Below, piece after piece: positions 8,673 to 18,616 of a stretch of 64,000 bases of DNA. A program made the position numbers and the translations under genes. The notes beneath the pieces are model-generated. The model saw only the letters and a list, made by a program, of their open reading frames with translations, had not been told where the DNA came from and ran no database searches. The stretch is from Corynebacterium lowii. Its GTDB lineage: Bacteria; Actinomycetota; Actinomycetes; Mycobacteriales; Mycobacteriaceae. Position 1 is the stretch's first letter; each line of letters opens with the position of its first letter. The stretch lies in the NCBI RefSeq assembly GCF_001412085.1, contig NZ_LKEV01000002.1, forward strand, positions 62,001-126,000, written 5' to 3'.

Positions 8673-10731
8673 ATGACATCCCCGATCATTACCACCGACC
8701 TCGTTGGTCTGGACGTCGATTATGGCGGTGATCCCGCCGCCGTCATCGAACACCTCGCCGCCCTCGTCGCCGCCACCGGCCGGGCTACCGACGCCACCGT
8801 GCTCGCCGCCGATGCCCCGCGCCAGGGAGGAAAAGGCCGGCACCGGTGTACCCGGTGGCGTGGCCATTCCCCACTGCCGCTCCGAGGCCGTCACCGAACC
8901 CACCTTGGCCTTTGCCCGCCTGAGCCGCCCCGTGGACTTCTCCGGCCCCGATGGGGAGGCCTCCCTGGTCTTTCTCATCGCCGCCCCCGCAGGCGGTGGC
9001 AAGGAACACCTCAAGATTCTCTCCAAACTCGCCCGCGCCCTGGTACGCAAGGACTTCCTGGAAGGACTGCGCGGGGCCGCCACCGCCGAGGAGATCGTGG
9101 AACTCGTCCTCGGAGTGGTCAATGCCGCACCGAAGAAGAAGGCTGAGGCTGTAGCTTCAGCCCCGGCGGCGGAAGAAAACACCTCCGGCCCCACCCGCGT
9201 GGTCGCCATCACCGCCTGTCCCACCGGCATCGCGCACACCTACATGGCTGCCGACGCCCTCACCCAAACCGCCGAGGGCCGCTCCGACGTCGAACTCACC
9301 GTGGAACCTCAAGGTTCCTCAGCCGTTACTCCCCTCCCCGCCACCACCATTGAGGCCGCCGACGCCGTTATCTTTGCCACCGACGTGGGCGTGAAAGATC
9401 GGGAGCGCTTTGCGGGCAAGCCCGTGATCGAATCCGGGGTCAAGCGCGCCATCAACGAGCCCGGTGTGATGATTGACGAGGCCATCGCCGCCGCGAAAAA
9501 CCCCAACGCCCGCCGCGTAGCCGGTGGTTCCTCTGCCGCCTCCGAGGCCACTGGCCCCGAGGAGGGCAAGGGGCTGGGTTGGGGCAAGCGCATCCAGCAA
9601 GCCGTGATGACCGGCGTTTCCTACATGGTGCCCTTCGTGGCCGCCGGTGGGTTGCTGCTGGCCCTGGGCTTCATGCTCGGCGGCGAGCAGGTGGGCAACT
9701 ACTGGCAGATACTCGCCACGCAGTTCTCCCTGAACAACCTGCCCGATCAGGTCATGCTCATTGGCGGTCAGCTGGTGGACTTTGAGCGTTCCGGCCTTTC
9801 CCTCTACCTCGCCGCCGTGCTCTTTGCCACGGGCAAGCTCGCTATGGACTTCGTGGTAGCCGCCCTTTCGGGCTATATCGCCTACGCCCTGGCTAATCGC
9901 CCCGGTATCGCCCCCGGTTTTGTGGGCGGCGCTATCTCCGTGTTCCTGGGTGCGGGCTTCATCGGCGGCCTCGTCACAGGTATTCTCGCCGGTCTCTTTG
10001 CCATGTGGGTGGGTTCCTGGAAGGTACCCCGTTGGGTGGCCTCGCTCATGCCCGTGGTGATTATCCCGCTGCTGACCTCGATGGTCGTGGGGCTGACCAT
10101 GTTCCTGGTGCTCGGCCGTCCGCTGGAGGCCATCATGACGGGCCTGCAAGACTGGCTCAACTCCATGTCCGGCTCCTCCGCCGTGCTCCTGGGCATCATC
10201 CTCGGCCTGATGATGTGCTTTGACCTCGGCGGCCCCGTGAACAAGGCGGCCTACCTCTTTGCCACGGCGGGGCTTTCCACCGGCGATGATTCCTCCATGA
10301 AGATCATGGCCGCCGTGATGGCGGCGGGAATGGTTCCACCCATCGCGCTTTCCCTGGCCACCTTCCTGCGCCCGAGCCTGTTCACCCCGGCCGAGGAGGA
10401 AAATGGCAAGTCCTCCTGGCTCTTGGGCCTCTCCTTCGTCTCCGAGGGCGCCATCCCCTTCGCCGCCGCCGATCCGCTGCGCGTGATCCCCTCGATGATG
10501 GCCGGTGGCGCGGTCACCGGAGCGCTGAGCATGTCCCTGGGCGTGACCGCTAATGCCCCTCACGGAGGTATCTTCGTGCTCCCCGCGATCTCTCCGGCCC
10601 TGGGGTGGCTCCTCGCCCTCGTGGCGGGCGTGGTGGTATCCACCCTCGCGGTGGTTCTTATCAAGATGGCGTGGCCCAATAAAGCGGTGGAACAGGCCGC
10701 GAACCTGGCACCGCAGACCGCGCACGCCTAA
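8673..10731 (+). pseudogene. ptsF: Fructose-specific PTS enzyme IIABC, frameshifted as sequenced
   Basis: Membrane permease that imports fructose and phosphorylates it at C1. Domains in order: EIIA (GVPGGVAIPHCRSEAV holds the phospho-His), EIIB (ITACPTGIAHTYMAA holds the phospho-Cys), then a multi-helix EIIC (from GVSYMVPFVAAGG, with MMCFDLGGPVNKAAY). The first 48 codons (from ATG 8673) and the rest are in different frames. Removing one C from the C4 run at 8815-8818 gives D-A-R-A-R-E-E-K-A-G and an intact ~685-residue protein. So this copy has +1 base while ptsI has -1. Real lesion or homopolymer miscall; everything downstream is open and well conserved. Confidence 0.85.
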
Positions 10732-10792
10732 AATGTATTAACGAGCATTTCTTACTCTCACCGTGCCACCGAGCGCGGAAGAAAGGACAATC

Positions 10793-11062
10793 ATGGCCTC
10801 TAAGACCGTCACCGTTGGTTCTGCCGTGGGGCTGCACGCCCGTCCCGCCTCCATCATCGCGGACGCCGCCGGAGAATACGATGAGGACATCTTCCTCACC
10901 CTGGTAGGCAGCGATGAGGATGACGAGACCGATGCGGCTTCCTCTCTGATGATTATGGCCCTGGGCGCCGAGAAGGGCGATCAGGTCACCGTCACCTCCG
11001 AGAACGCCGACGCCGTGGAGAAGATCGCCGCTCTCATCGAAAAGGATCTGGATTCCGAGTAA
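10793..11062 (+). CDS. ptsH: Phosphocarrier protein HPr
   Basis: 89-residue HPr that shuttles phosphate from enzyme I to the EII permeases. The active-site His is in GLHARPAS near residue 15. The seryl region (about residues 42-50) is degenerate, as in other actinobacteria. Start ATG 10793 follows GAAAGGA; the open frame extends 10 codons further upstream without a better site. It is 60 bp after ptsF and ends at a strong intrinsic terminator. Confidence 0.96.
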   Translation: MASKTVTVGSAVGLHARPASIIADAAGEYDEDIFLTLVGSDEDDETDAASSLMIMALGAEKGDQVTVTSENADAVEKIAALIEKDLDSE

Positions 11063-11078
11063 GAATCCCCCTTGCTAA

Positions 11079-11106
11079 GCAGGTACCGCCGGTACCTGCT
11101 TTTTTA
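11079..11106 (+). terminator. Intrinsic terminator after ptsH
   Basis: Perfect 9-bp stem GCAGGTACC / GGTACCTGC with a 3-nt loop, followed by six T residues. It closes the fructose/HPr transcription unit. Confidence 0.9.
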
Positions 11107-11172
11107 TTGGCCGCCGACGCCGCGCTGACTAACGCTGCCCCTGGCTCTGAGACTCTGGCTGGGGCTCTGGTT

Positions 11173-12450
11173 TCAGCGCGAGGCCAATTGTTTACCCTCC
11201 CCCAGGTGGGTATAAAGCCAACGCAACACGGGATAACACACGATGATTCCGGCGCTGCCCCAAGCAATGCCCTCTAGCTCCACGGAGCCAACGGAAAGGG
11301 TGAGGTTACCGATACCGGCCACCAGGGCCACGGCAACGGCGGTGAGATTTACCGGATCGTGGAAACTCACCTGGTTATCCAGCCAAATGCGCACCCCCAG
11401 CATGCCAATGAGACCGTAGAGCACCAAGGTCGCCCCGCCCAATACCCCGGTGGGAATGCTGAAAATCAACGCCCCGAACTTAGGGATGAAGGCCAAGACC
11501 ACGGCGGTGACAGCCGCCACCCAATAAGCGGCGGTGGAATAGACCCGCGTGGCAGCCATCACGCCCACGTTCTCCGCATACGTGGTAGTGCCCGAACCGC
11601 CGAACCCTCCGGCAAGGGTGGTGGCGAGGCCGTCGGCAAGCAAAGCCTCCCCGGCGAGATCGTCGAGATCGCGCCCGGTCATGGCTGATACCGCCTTGAC
11701 GTGGCCCACGTTCTCCGCAATGAGCACGATCACCACCGGCAGCGCGAGCAGTACCGCCGAAAGGCGGAACTCCGGACTGTGGAACTGCGGTATCCCCACC
11801 CAGGCCGCCTGGGAGATGGCCTCGCGGGCCTCGGCTGCGACATTGCCCGTCATAGCCGCAAAGACCCAGCCCACCAGCACGCCCGCGAGGATACCCAGGC
11901 GGGAGAACATGCCGCGCCCAGCCACCGTAAAGACCATGATGCTGAACAGGGTTACGGCGGCCACAAGAGGCTGGGAGGCAAAGTTATCCGCCGCCGTGGG
12001 AGCGAGATTAAGCCCGATGAGTGCCACGATGGCCCCGGTCACGGCGGGCGGCATCACGGCGTCGATAATGCCCCTGCCCGCCGCCTTGACGGCCACGCCC
12101 ACCGCCACCAAGACGAGGCCTGCGGCCATGACCCCGCCGAGCTGCACCGCAATCCCCTCGCCCTGGGTGGCGGTCAGCGGTGCGATGAAGGCAAAGGAAC
12201 TACCCAGGTAGCTCGGCAGACGGTTGCGGGTGAGCAGCAGGAATAACATGGTGCCCAGCCCGGAGAAGAGCAGCGTGGTATTCACCGGAAAACCCGTGAT
12301 CGTGGGCACCAAGAGCGTGGCGCCGAACATCGCTATCACGTGCTGCATACCGATGCCGATGGTGCGCGGCCAGCTCAGGCGTTCCTCCGGGGCCACCACC
12401 GCTCCGGGGGCGATCTTCTTACCGTCGCCGTGGACGGCCCACTTCATCAT
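11173..12450 (-). CDS. uraA: Uracil/xanthine permease (NCS2 family)
   Basis: 425-residue integral membrane protein with about 12-14 hydrophobic segments. It carries NCS2 family signatures: QHVIAMFGATLLVPTITG at the N terminus and GFGGSGTTTYAENVG, the substrate-binding helix region, near residue 290. Uracil is the most likely substrate, with other nucleobases possible. Its ATG at 12450 overlaps the hflX stop (ATGA), with GAGGA upstream inside hflX, so it is translated from the hflX message. Confidence 0.85.
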   Translation of the reverse strand: MMKWAVHGDGKKIAPGAVVAPEERLSWPRTIGIGMQHVIAMFGATLLVPTITGFPVNTTLLFSGLGTMLFLLLTRNRLPSYLGSSFAFIAPLTATQGEGIAVQLGGVMAAGLVLVAVGVAVKAAGRGIIDAVMPPAVTGAIVALIGLNLAPTAADNFASQPLVAAVTLFSIMVFTVAGRGMFSRLGILAGVLVGWVFAAMTGNVAAEAREAISQAAWVGIPQFHSPEFRLSAVLLALPVVIVLIAENVGHVKAVSAMTGRDLDDLAGEALLADGLATTLAGGFGGSGTTTYAENVGVMAATRVYSTAAYWVAAVTAVVLAFIPKFGALIFSIPTGVLGGATLVLYGLIGMLGVRIWLDNQVSFHDPVNLTAVAVALVAGIGNLTLSVGSVELEGIAWGSAGIIVCYPVLRWLYTHLGEGKQLASR

Positions 12451-13973
12451 GGCCGTTCCTCGGCGGTCTCGTGCGGCCCCACAGCCACCTCAAACTCACG
12501 CAATTCCTCGGCCAATTGCCGGGGCAGGCGCACGTCAAGACGGGTGCCGGAATCGGTGTATTCCTCGCCCAAAATGGTGCCGAACTCATGCACGCGGGAA
12601 ACCACATCTCCCCTGGTAAAGGGCACCTCCAAGAGCACGTGGCTATCGAGGGTGTTGAGGAAGAGTTCGATGCGCGATTCCAGCTCCCCGATGCCCTCCC
12701 CCGTGGCGGCGGAGACGAATACCACGTCCTCGATCACGTGGCGCAATTCCGCCAGAGCCAGAGAATCGGCAATATCCACCTTGTTCACCACGATCACCTC
12801 CGGGGGTGCCGGGGTGCCGGTTTCTTTCACGATGTCCGCAATCACGTGATTGACGGCCTGAATCTGCTTGAGCGGGAAGGGATCGGAACCGTCCACCACG
12901 TGCAGCATGAGGTCGGCGTCAAGCACCTCCTCCAGGGTGGACTTGAAGGCCTCCACCAACTGCGTGGGCAGGTGACGCACGAAGCCCACGGTATCGGTGA
13001 AGATGATGGAGCGGCCATCGGCCAACTGCGCCTTGCGGGTGGTGGGGTCCAGGGTGGCAAAAAGCGCGTCCTCCACCAACACGCCCGCGCCGGTCAGGGC
13101 GTTGATTAGCGAGGACTTCCCGGCGTTGGTGTACCCGGCAATGGCAATCTTGGGGGTGAGCGAGGCGCTGCGCCGCGAGCGCTTGATCTCGCGGGAGGTT
13201 TTCATCGCGGCCAGTTCCTTGCGCAGGCGGGCCATATCGGCACGCAGGCGGCGGCGATCGGCCTCGATCTTGGTCTCACCGGGGCCGCGCAGACCCACGC
13301 CGCCATTGGACCCGGCGCGCCCGCCCGCCTGGCGTGAGAGGTTGCCGCCCCAACCGCGCACGCGGGTAATGAGGTATTCCATCTGGGCCAGGGATACCTG
13401 CGCCTTGCCCTCCTTAGACTTGGCATGCTGGGCAAAGATGTCCAAGATCAGCATGGTGCGGTCAATGACCTTGGTGTTCAGGGCATTTTCCAGGGCCACC
13501 AACTGGCCGGGGTTGAGTTCACCATCGCAGATCACGGTGTCCGCGCCGGTGGCGGCCACAATATCGCGCAGTTCCTCCACCTTGCCAGAACCCACATAAG
13601 TGCCGGAATCGGGCTTATCGCGGCGTTGGTAAAGCATTTCTACGACCTCGGCGCCCGCGGTTTCGGCCAGGGCCGCCAGCTCGTTCATGGTGGCCTCTAC
13701 CTCGGCCAGGGTGCCCTGCGTCCACACCCCCACCAGGATCACGCGCTCCAGGCGCAGTTTGCGGTACTCCACCTCGTAACCATCGGCCTGTTCCTCGGCG
13801 TGAATGGTGGTCTGGCGGTTTACTCGGCGCAGGGAGTTGCGCTCGGAGAGATCCAGGTCGCCCACGGTGGGCTCATCCCCGCTTATCGACGCCCCGCCAT
13901 CGGCACCGGAGCCGGCAAAGGCCTGTGCCAGGAGGTCATCGTGGGAATCGGTGGAATCCATTGGGTTTTTCAT
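12447..13973 (-). CDS. hflX: Ribosome-associated GTPase HflX
   Basis: 508 residues. The N-terminal HflX domain (RDKPDSGTYVGSGKVEE) is followed by a basic coiled segment and an Obg-like G domain. G1 is AGYTNAGKSS, G3 is DTVGF and G4 is NKVD. The protein splits stalled or hibernating ribosomes. Upstream of ATG 13973 is AAGGGG only 2 nt away, so the exact start is uncertain; MDSTD (ATG 13961) is an alternative. It is divergent from the Cys/Gly-tailed gene and overlaps uraA by 4 bp. Confidence 0.95.
   Translation of the reverse strand: MKNPMDSTDSHDDLLAQAFAGSGADGGASISGDEPTVGDLDLSERNSLRRVNRQTTIHAEEQADGYEVEYRKLRLERVILVGVWTQGTLAEVEATMNELAALAETAGAEVVEMLYQRRDKPDSGTYVGSGKVEELRDIVAATGADTVICDGELNPGQLVALENALNTKVIDRTMLILDIFAQHAKSKEGKAQVSLAQMEYLITRVRGWGGNLSRQAGGRAGSNGGVGLRGPGETKIEADRRRLRADMARLRKELAAMKTSREIKRSRRSASLTPKIAIAGYTNAGKSSLINALTGAGVLVEDALFATLDPTTRKAQLADGRSIIFTDTVGFVRHLPTQLVEAFKSTLEEVLDADLMLHVVDGSDPFPLKQIQAVNHVIADIVKETGTPAPPEVIVVNKVDIADSLALAELRHVIEDVVFVSAATGEGIGELESRIELFLNTLDSHVLLEVPFTRGDVVSRVHEFGTILGEEYTDSGTRLDVRLPRQLAEELREFEVAVGPHETAEERP
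13881..13893 (+). repeat. Copy of 13-mer GCTTATCGACGCC
   Basis: Exact copy antisense within hflX. With flanks (13877-13899) it is identical over 23 bp to 40020-40042. Confidence 0.85.
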
Positions 13974-14027
13974 CGCCCCTTATTCTCGCACGTGACCACC
14001 CATTGACTCACATTTGCCTTGGGGGAC

Positions 14028-14033
14028 TAGAGT
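14028..14033 (+). promoter_or_regulatory. -10 element for the leaderless 14041 gene
   Basis: TAGAGT 7 nt before ATG 14041, with TTGACT at 14003-14008 (19-nt spacer) as a -35. No ribosome binding site is present. Confidence 0.6.
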
Positions 14034-14040
14034 TTGAGCC

Positions 14041-14787
14041 ATGAGCACGGATCTTGCAAGCATCGGCCTGGGTTTTTCCACGTGGCAGGAGGCCGTGGAG
14101 GCCGCCATCGCCTCCAACTCCTTGACGGTGACCGGGGAGGTGCGCGGGGGCCAACTCATCCAGTTCTCGGATCGCTCCGGCGCCCAAATCAATATCTTGG
14201 CGGTGGAGCCCTTTGCCACCTTCGCGGGCTTTGATTCCGTCACTCAAACCTACGCCCACGTGGACATGCTCAGCGATGTCGTAGCCCTGTGCGAGATCGT
14301 CGATCCCCTGGGCAATTCCCTATCCACCGTCACCTGCAATCTCGCCCAGGGTCCGCTCTTGGCCGAGGACGGCCAGCAGCAGTTCCAGCCCCTCGCCGTG
14401 ACCGCGCTGAGCATTGATACAGCGGTTTATCCCTCGGCGGTTGAGTATGAAAACGCCACCGGGGAGGTGCTCGGCATGATGATCTCCGAGGGCGCGCAGC
14501 ACGTGGCCGCGGGAACGGGAGCCACCGCCCCGGATGCCTCCGCGCAGTTCTCCGCCCGCGTACTAGAGGCCGAGTACCGCACCGCCGGGCTGACCGGCCA
14601 GCGCTTCATCCACGCCACCGTGGATGGCCCCTTCCCCTTTGACCTCTGCCTTCCCGACGCCCCCGAACTCCCCCAGCGCGATCAGGTAATCGCAGGGAAA
14701 GTCATGCTCGTGGCCTCCATCAAGGGGCCGGTGGGTGGCGGCTGCTGCGGTGGAGGCGGCGGTTCCTGCGGCTGCGGGGGCCACTAA
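14041..14787 (+). CDS. Conserved hypothetical protein with Cys/Gly-rich tail
   Basis: 248 residues, soluble, no signal peptide. I recognise no catalytic family. The body (residues 1-225) looks like a compact alpha/beta protein. The last 20 residues are almost entirely Gly and Cys (GGGCC, five Gly, SCGCGGH), giving four Cys and a terminal His that could bind a metal or an Fe-S cluster. It is divergent from hflX and convergent with dapF (1 bp between stops). The start at ATG 14041 is fixed by a leaderless promoter. Neighbourhood gives no clear functional hint. Confidence 0.7.
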   Translation: MSTDLASIGLGFSTWQEAVEAAIASNSLTVTGEVRGGQLIQFSDRSGAQINILAVEPFATFAGFDSVTQTYAHVDMLSDVVALCEIVDPLGNSLSTVTCNLAQGPLLAEDGQQQFQPLAVTALSIDTAVYPSAVEYENATGEVLGMMISEGAQHVAAGTGATAPDASAQFSARVLEAEYRTAGLTGQRFIHATVDGPFPFDLCLPDAPELPQRDQVIAGKVMLVASIKGPVGGGCCGGGGGSCGCGGH

Positions 14788-14788
14788 C

Positions 14789-15601
14789 TCACAGGCTGGT
14801 GTGCCCCACCGCCACGATCTCGGAGGGGCCGGTGAGCGTGGCGTGGTCCTCCTTGATGCGCACGGTCACCTCGCCGCCGGGAATCCGCACGGTGACCTCC
14901 CCGGAAGTCTGGGCGGCGTCGGCAAGCGCGGCCGTGGCCGCCGCCACGGTACCGGTGCCGCAGGAAAGAGTTTCGCCCACCCCGCGTTCCCACACGCGCA
15001 TATTCACCGCGCCGTCTACCAGGGGGGTAAGCACCTCCACGTTGACGCCCTCGGGGAAGAACTCCGTATCCCACTCCGGTTGGCTCAACGGCCATTGGCG
15101 CAATCCCTGCGCGTCCAGGCCCGGAATCACCGCCGCCAGGTGCGGGTTGCCCACGTTAATGCCCAGGCCCGCGAACTTCTGCTGGCCCATCTGCGCGGTG
15201 GAAAGTCCCTCCACCTGCACCGGACCCATGTTCACCGATACCGTGGCGTGCGTCTGCGTAGCCTCGTGTACCTCTACCTCGCGCTGTCCGGCGCGAGTAT
15301 CCACGATAAAGCGCGAGGATTCCACCAGGCCCCGGGAATAGAGCCAGTGGGCAAAAACCCGCACGCCATTGCCGCACATCTCGGCAATGGAGCCATCGGC
15401 GTTGCGATAATCCATGAACCACAGGCCCTCGCGGCGCACCACGCGCAAGATGCCATCGGCCCCTAAGCCCTTGTGACGATCGCTCAAGCGCGCCACCCGC
15501 TCGGGGCTGAGCTCGATGGCCCCCTCCTCGTCGGGGATAATGATGAAATCATTACCCGTTCCGTGGCCCTTGGCATAAAACAAACCTTCTTGAGTATTCA
15601 C
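14789..15601 (-). CDS. dapF: Diaminopimelate epimerase
   Basis: Converts LL- to meso-diaminopimelate for lysine and peptidoglycan synthesis. The 270-residue protein has both active-site Cys motifs: MCGNGVRVF near residue 84 and [10 protein letters not shown] near residue 226. It begins [12 protein letters not shown], typical of the family. I start at GTG 15601 because this GTGA overlaps the miaA stop by 4 bp, the coupling seen throughout this cluster; GTG 15610 is the alternative. It is last in the dioxygenase-like gene-miaA-dapF operon. Confidence 0.96.
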   Translation of the reverse strand: MNTQEGLFYAKGHGTGNDFIIIPDEEGAIELSPERVARLSDRHKGLGADGILRVVRREGLWFMDYRNADGSIAEMCGNGVRVFAHWLYSRGLVESSRFIVDTRAGQREVEVHEATQTHATVSVNMGPVQVEGLSTAQMGQQKFAGLGINVGNPHLAAVIPGLDAQGLRQWPLSQPEWDTEFFPEGVNVEVLTPLVDGAVNMRVWERGVGETLSCGTGTVAAATAALADAAQTSGEVTVRIPGGEVTVRIKEDHATLTGPSEIVAVGHTSL

Positions 15602-16506
15602 CCCAACCACTCTAGCGCTTGGGCAAAGGTATCCCCGGAGGCCTCGATCCAGTGGATGCGCGGATCGCGGCGGAACCAGGCCCGCTGACGGCGCACATAG
15701 CGCCGCGTGCCCATCGTGGTGCGTTCCCGGGCTTCCTCCCAGCTCATCTCCCCGGCCAGGGCGTCGAGTACCTGGGCATAGCCGATGGCGCGCCCCGCCG
15801 TGGAGTCGCGGCGCAGCCCCTTCTCCTCCACCAGGGCCTTCACCTCTTCTATCAGGCCGGAATCAAACATCGCCTGGGTGCGCGCGGCGATGCGTGGGTT
15901 GAGCCACTCGGCCTCGGTGCGCAGCCCGATAATGCGGGTATTCCAGCGCGGCGGGGCTCCGATCGGCGGCTGGCTGGCCTGATAGGGCTTCCCGGTGAGT
16001 TCGATGACCTCTAGGGCACGCACGGTGCGGCGGGGGTCTTGGTCCTCGATAATCTCGGCGGCCTGGGGGTCTATCTGCGCCAACTCCGCGTGTAGGGCCT
16101 CTACCCCGATCTCCTCTAAACGCTCCTGCCAGCGTTGGCGAGTGGCGGGATCGGTGGGGGGAAACTGCCAATCATCGAGCAGGGACTGCGCATAGAGCAT
16201 GGAGCCGCCCACCAAGATAGGGGTTTTACCGCGAGCGCGAATATCCTCCACGTCTGCCACCGCAGCGCTTTGATACCGCGCCACCGAAGCCGCCTCCGTA
16301 ACCTCCCAGACGTCGAGTTGATGGTGCGGTATCCCCTCGCGCTCCGCCACGCTGAGCTTGGCCGTGCCAATATCCATGCCCCGGTAGAGCTGCATGGAAT
16401 CCACGTTGACCACCTCACCGCCCAGGTGATGCGCCAGCGACAGGCCCAGGGCGGACTTCCCCGAGGCCGTGGGACCCACCACCGCAATGGGCGTCGGTGC
16501 GCTCAT
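15598..16506 (-). CDS. miaA: tRNA dimethylallyltransferase MiaA
   Basis: Adds a dimethylallyl group to A37 of tRNAs reading UNN codons; MiaB, encoded nearby, then methylthiolates it. The 302-residue protein has the P-loop [11 protein letters not shown] at residues ~10-20, [15 protein letters not shown], and the C-terminal [14 protein letters not shown] stretch. ATG 16506 overlaps the upstream gene's TGA by 4 bp. The reading frame extends 32 codons upstream but is out of keeping with the family. Confidence 0.97.
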   Translation of the reverse strand: MSAPTPIAVVGPTASGKSALGLSLAHHLGGEVVNVDSMQLYRGMDIGTAKLSVAEREGIPHHQLDVWEVTEAASVARYQSAAVADVEDIRARGKTPILVGGSMLYAQSLLDDWQFPPTDPATRQRWQERLEEIGVEALHAELAQIDPQAAEIIEDQDPRRTVRALEVIELTGKPYQASQPPIGAPPRWNTRIIGLRTEAEWLNPRIAARTQAMFDSGLIEEVKALVEEKGLRRDSTAGRAIGYAQVLDALAGEMSWEEARERTTMGTRRYVRRQRAWFRRDPRIHWIEASGDTFAQALEWLG

Positions 16507-17108
16507 AGTTCCCACTCCGCTACGTAGCGCCCCACCCCGGCGGTGGCATCGGCATCGACCAAGCACGCGCGCTGGGGGCTCAGAGCCGCTAACTCGCACC
16601 ACAGTTCCGGCTCGATGACGCCCGCGGCTTTCAAGGCCTCACTATCCATGCCCCCATGTTCTGTTGCTTGGCGACGCCCCGCCAGCAGATCGCGGCACCA
16701 CTGATCGGCGTGCGTCGCGGCGTCGATAAGCGAAAGCGGGGCGCGGGGGGTTAAACCCGCGGAACCATCCACCGCCACCACCGTGAGTACCCCCTCTTCG
16801 GGGGTACCCACGCGTTCCCTTACCTGTGTGATCTCTGCACGAGAATTGAGCACATAGCGCATCACCAACTCCGGTAAATAGTGCCCGCCACCAACCTGAA
16901 TCCCCGGGGCACCCCAGGCGCGAAAGCTCCCCTCATGGGCGGTGAACCAGCGATCATCGCGGCTTCCTACCAGGTGAATGGGAAGATCCGGGTACTTATC
17001 CGCGCTCCGACGCACCAGGGCGCGCAGCCGCCACGCCGCCTCATCGCGGGGAGCCAGCTCTGCGACGAGAGCTGGGCTTCCGGGCATCACCAATACTTTC
17101 GCTGTCAC
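16503..17108 (-). CDS. Conserved actinobacterial protein, class III extradiol dioxygenase-like (Rv2728c type)
   Basis: 201 residues. Located upstream of miaA-dapF exactly as Rv2728c is in Mycobacterium. The fold resembles the LigB-type class III extradiol dioxygenase subunit (VMPGSPALV at the N terminus, then a VAVDGSAGL stretch), but I cannot see a convincing metal-binding His pair, so enzymatic activity is doubtful. Start GTG 17108 is leaderless (TAATCT 7 nt upstream). It overlaps miaA by 4 bp. Function unknown. Confidence 0.75.
   Translation of the reverse strand: MTAKVLVMPGSPALVAELAPRDEAAWRLRALVRRSADKYPDLPIHLVGSRDDRWFTAHEGSFRAWGAPGIQVGGGHYLPELVMRYVLNSRAEITQVRERVGTPEEGVLTVVAVDGSAGLTPRAPLSLIDAATHADQWCRDLLAGRRQATEHGGMDSEALKAAGVIEPELWCELAALSPQRACLVDADATAGVGRYVAEWEL
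16719..16731 (-). repeat. Copy of 13-mer GCTTATCGACGCC
   Basis: Exact copy in the dioxygenase-like gene, coding strand. Confidence 0.85.
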
Positions 17109-17115
17109 GTGAGAT

Positions 17116-17121
17116 AGATTA
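17116..17121 (-). promoter_or_regulatory. -10 element for the leaderless 17108-miaA-dapF operon
   Basis: TAATCT read on the minus strand, 7 nt before GTG 17108; no ribosome site. Confidence 0.5.
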
Positions 17122-17232
17122 ACGGGTTCCTCATGACTCGCAGGGGTCGGGCCTGTACATTTGATAGTTGCGATGCGTGATGGTCGCGCTCAGCGCGGCG
17201 CAAGAACTCGAACAAAGGACGTGCTTTCCGTT

Positions 17233-18552
17233 ATGACTAATCAGCCCGCCCCCAGCCCGGCACAGCTAGCTAAGAAGAAGCCTGCCCCCGGCCTGCGGCC
17301 CGCAGCCCAGGCCCCTGCCGCGCAACCTGCGCCCAATAATCCCGCGCAATGGGGCCGAGTGGAAGCCGATGGCACCGCATGGGTGCGCACCGGCGATGGC
17401 GAACGGTGCATAGGTCAGTACAAGGCCGGCTCCCCCGAGGAGGGACTGGCCCACTTTGGTGCCCGCTATGACGATCTCTCCACCGAGGTCTCCCTGCTGG
17501 AATCACGCCTGCGCCTTCACCCCGAGGACGCCAGCGCCATCCGCTCACAGGCCCAGGAGATTCGCAGCCAGCTCGACACTGCCAAGGTCATTGGCAACCT
17601 CGACGCCCTGGATACCCGCCTCGCGGGCATCATTACCAACTCCGATACCGCGCAGGCACAGGTGGCCCAGGAAAAGCAACGCCGCCGCGCAGAAGGCATC
17701 GCCGCCAAGGAAAAGCTCGCCGCCGAGGCCGAGGAGATCGCCGCCAACTCTACCGAGTGGAAAGCCGCCGGCGATCGTATTCACGCGATTCTTGAAGAAT
17801 GGAAAACCATCCAGGGCGTAGACCGCAAGACGGACGATAAGCTCTGGAAGCGCTACTCTCGCGCCCGCGATTCCTTCAACCGCCGCCGTGGCTCCCACTT
17901 TGCCGACCTCGATCGCGCCCGCGCCCAGGCTAAGCGCTCCAAGGAAGAACTGGTGGAGCGCGCCCGCGCTCTCCAGGACTCTACCGACTGGGCCGAGACC
18001 GCCCGCGCCTTCCGCGATTTGATGAAGGAATGGAAAACCATCGGGCGCGCACCCCGCGAAACCGACGATGCCCTCTGGGAGCAGTTCCGCAGCGCCCAGG
18101 ATCACTTCTTTGACGCTCGCACCGCAGCCAATAACGCCCGCGACCGCGAATACGCCGATAACGCCGCCGCTAAGGACGCACTATTAGAGGAGTACCGCTC
18201 CCAGATCAATCCCGAGGAAAACCTCGAAGCCGCCCGCGATAAACTCGCGGAGCTGCAAGAAAAGTGGGAGCAGATCGGCTATGTGCCCCGCGGCCAGGTG
18301 CGCGAGTACGAGGACAAGATCGCCGCCGTGGAACGCTCCGTGAAGGAGGCCGCCGATAACAAGTGGCGCCGCACCGACCCCGCGGCCCAGGCTCGGGCGG
18401 CTCAGTTCCAGGCCAAGGTGGATGACTTCACCGCGCAGGCCGAACAGGCCGCCGCCAAGGGAGATGAAAAGCGCGCCGAACAACTGCGCGCCCAGGCCGC
18501 GCAGTGGGCCGAGTGGGCCAACGCTGCGGCACAGGCCGTGGAGAATCGCTAA
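17233..18552 (+). CDS. DUF349 coiled-coil protein (Rv2731 type)
   Basis: 439 residues, almost wholly charged and helical after a Pro/Ala-rich head (residues 1-40). Three DUF349 repeats are visible, each with W-K/E-x-I-G/Q and a following D-D-x-L-W-x-x-F/Y-like segment: EEWKTIQGVDRKTDDKLW, MKEWKTIGRAPRETDDALW and a weaker QEKWEQIGYVPR. Long coiled coils are likely. Position between the dapF-miaA group and miaB mirrors Rv2731. Role unknown. AAAGGA lies 13 nt before ATG 17233, so the start is tentative. Confidence 0.8.
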   Translation: MTNQPAPSPAQLAKKKPAPGLRPAAQAPAAQPAPNNPAQWGRVEADGTAWVRTGDGERCIGQYKAGSPEEGLAHFGARYDDLSTEVSLLESRLRLHPEDASAIRSQAQEIRSQLDTAKVIGNLDALDTRLAGIITNSDTAQAQVAQEKQRRRAEGIAAKEKLAAEAEEIAANSTEWKAAGDRIHAILEEWKTIQGVDRKTDDKLWKRYSRARDSFNRRRGSHFADLDRARAQAKRSKEELVERARALQDSTDWAETARAFRDLMKEWKTIGRAPRETDDALWEQFRSAQDHFFDARTAANNARDREYADNAAAKDALLEEYRSQINPEENLEAARDKLAELQEKWEQIGYVPRGQVREYEDKIAAVERSVKEAADNKWRRTDPAAQARAAQFQAKVDDFTAQAEQAAAKGDEKRAEQLRAQAAQWAEWANAAAQAVENR

Positions 18553-18557
18553 GTCAA

Positions 18558-18607
18558 GAAAAATCCCTTGTGTGGCCCGTAGTTCTGAGCCCGCACAAGG
18601 GATTTTC
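18558..18607. terminator. Bidirectional terminator
   Basis: GAAAAATCCCTTGTG pairs with CACAAGGGATTTTC across a 21-nt loop. A-run and T-run flank the stem on both sides. It separates the convergent DUF349 gene and the membrane-protein gene. Confidence 0.85.
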
Positions 18608-18616
18608 TCTAGCTTT

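Noticed and set aside
5744..10731. Halves of ptsI and ptsF as separate single-domain genes
   Set aside because: Each junction falls in mid-domain, the downstream halves lack their own ribosome sites, and one-base corrections restore full-length proteins.
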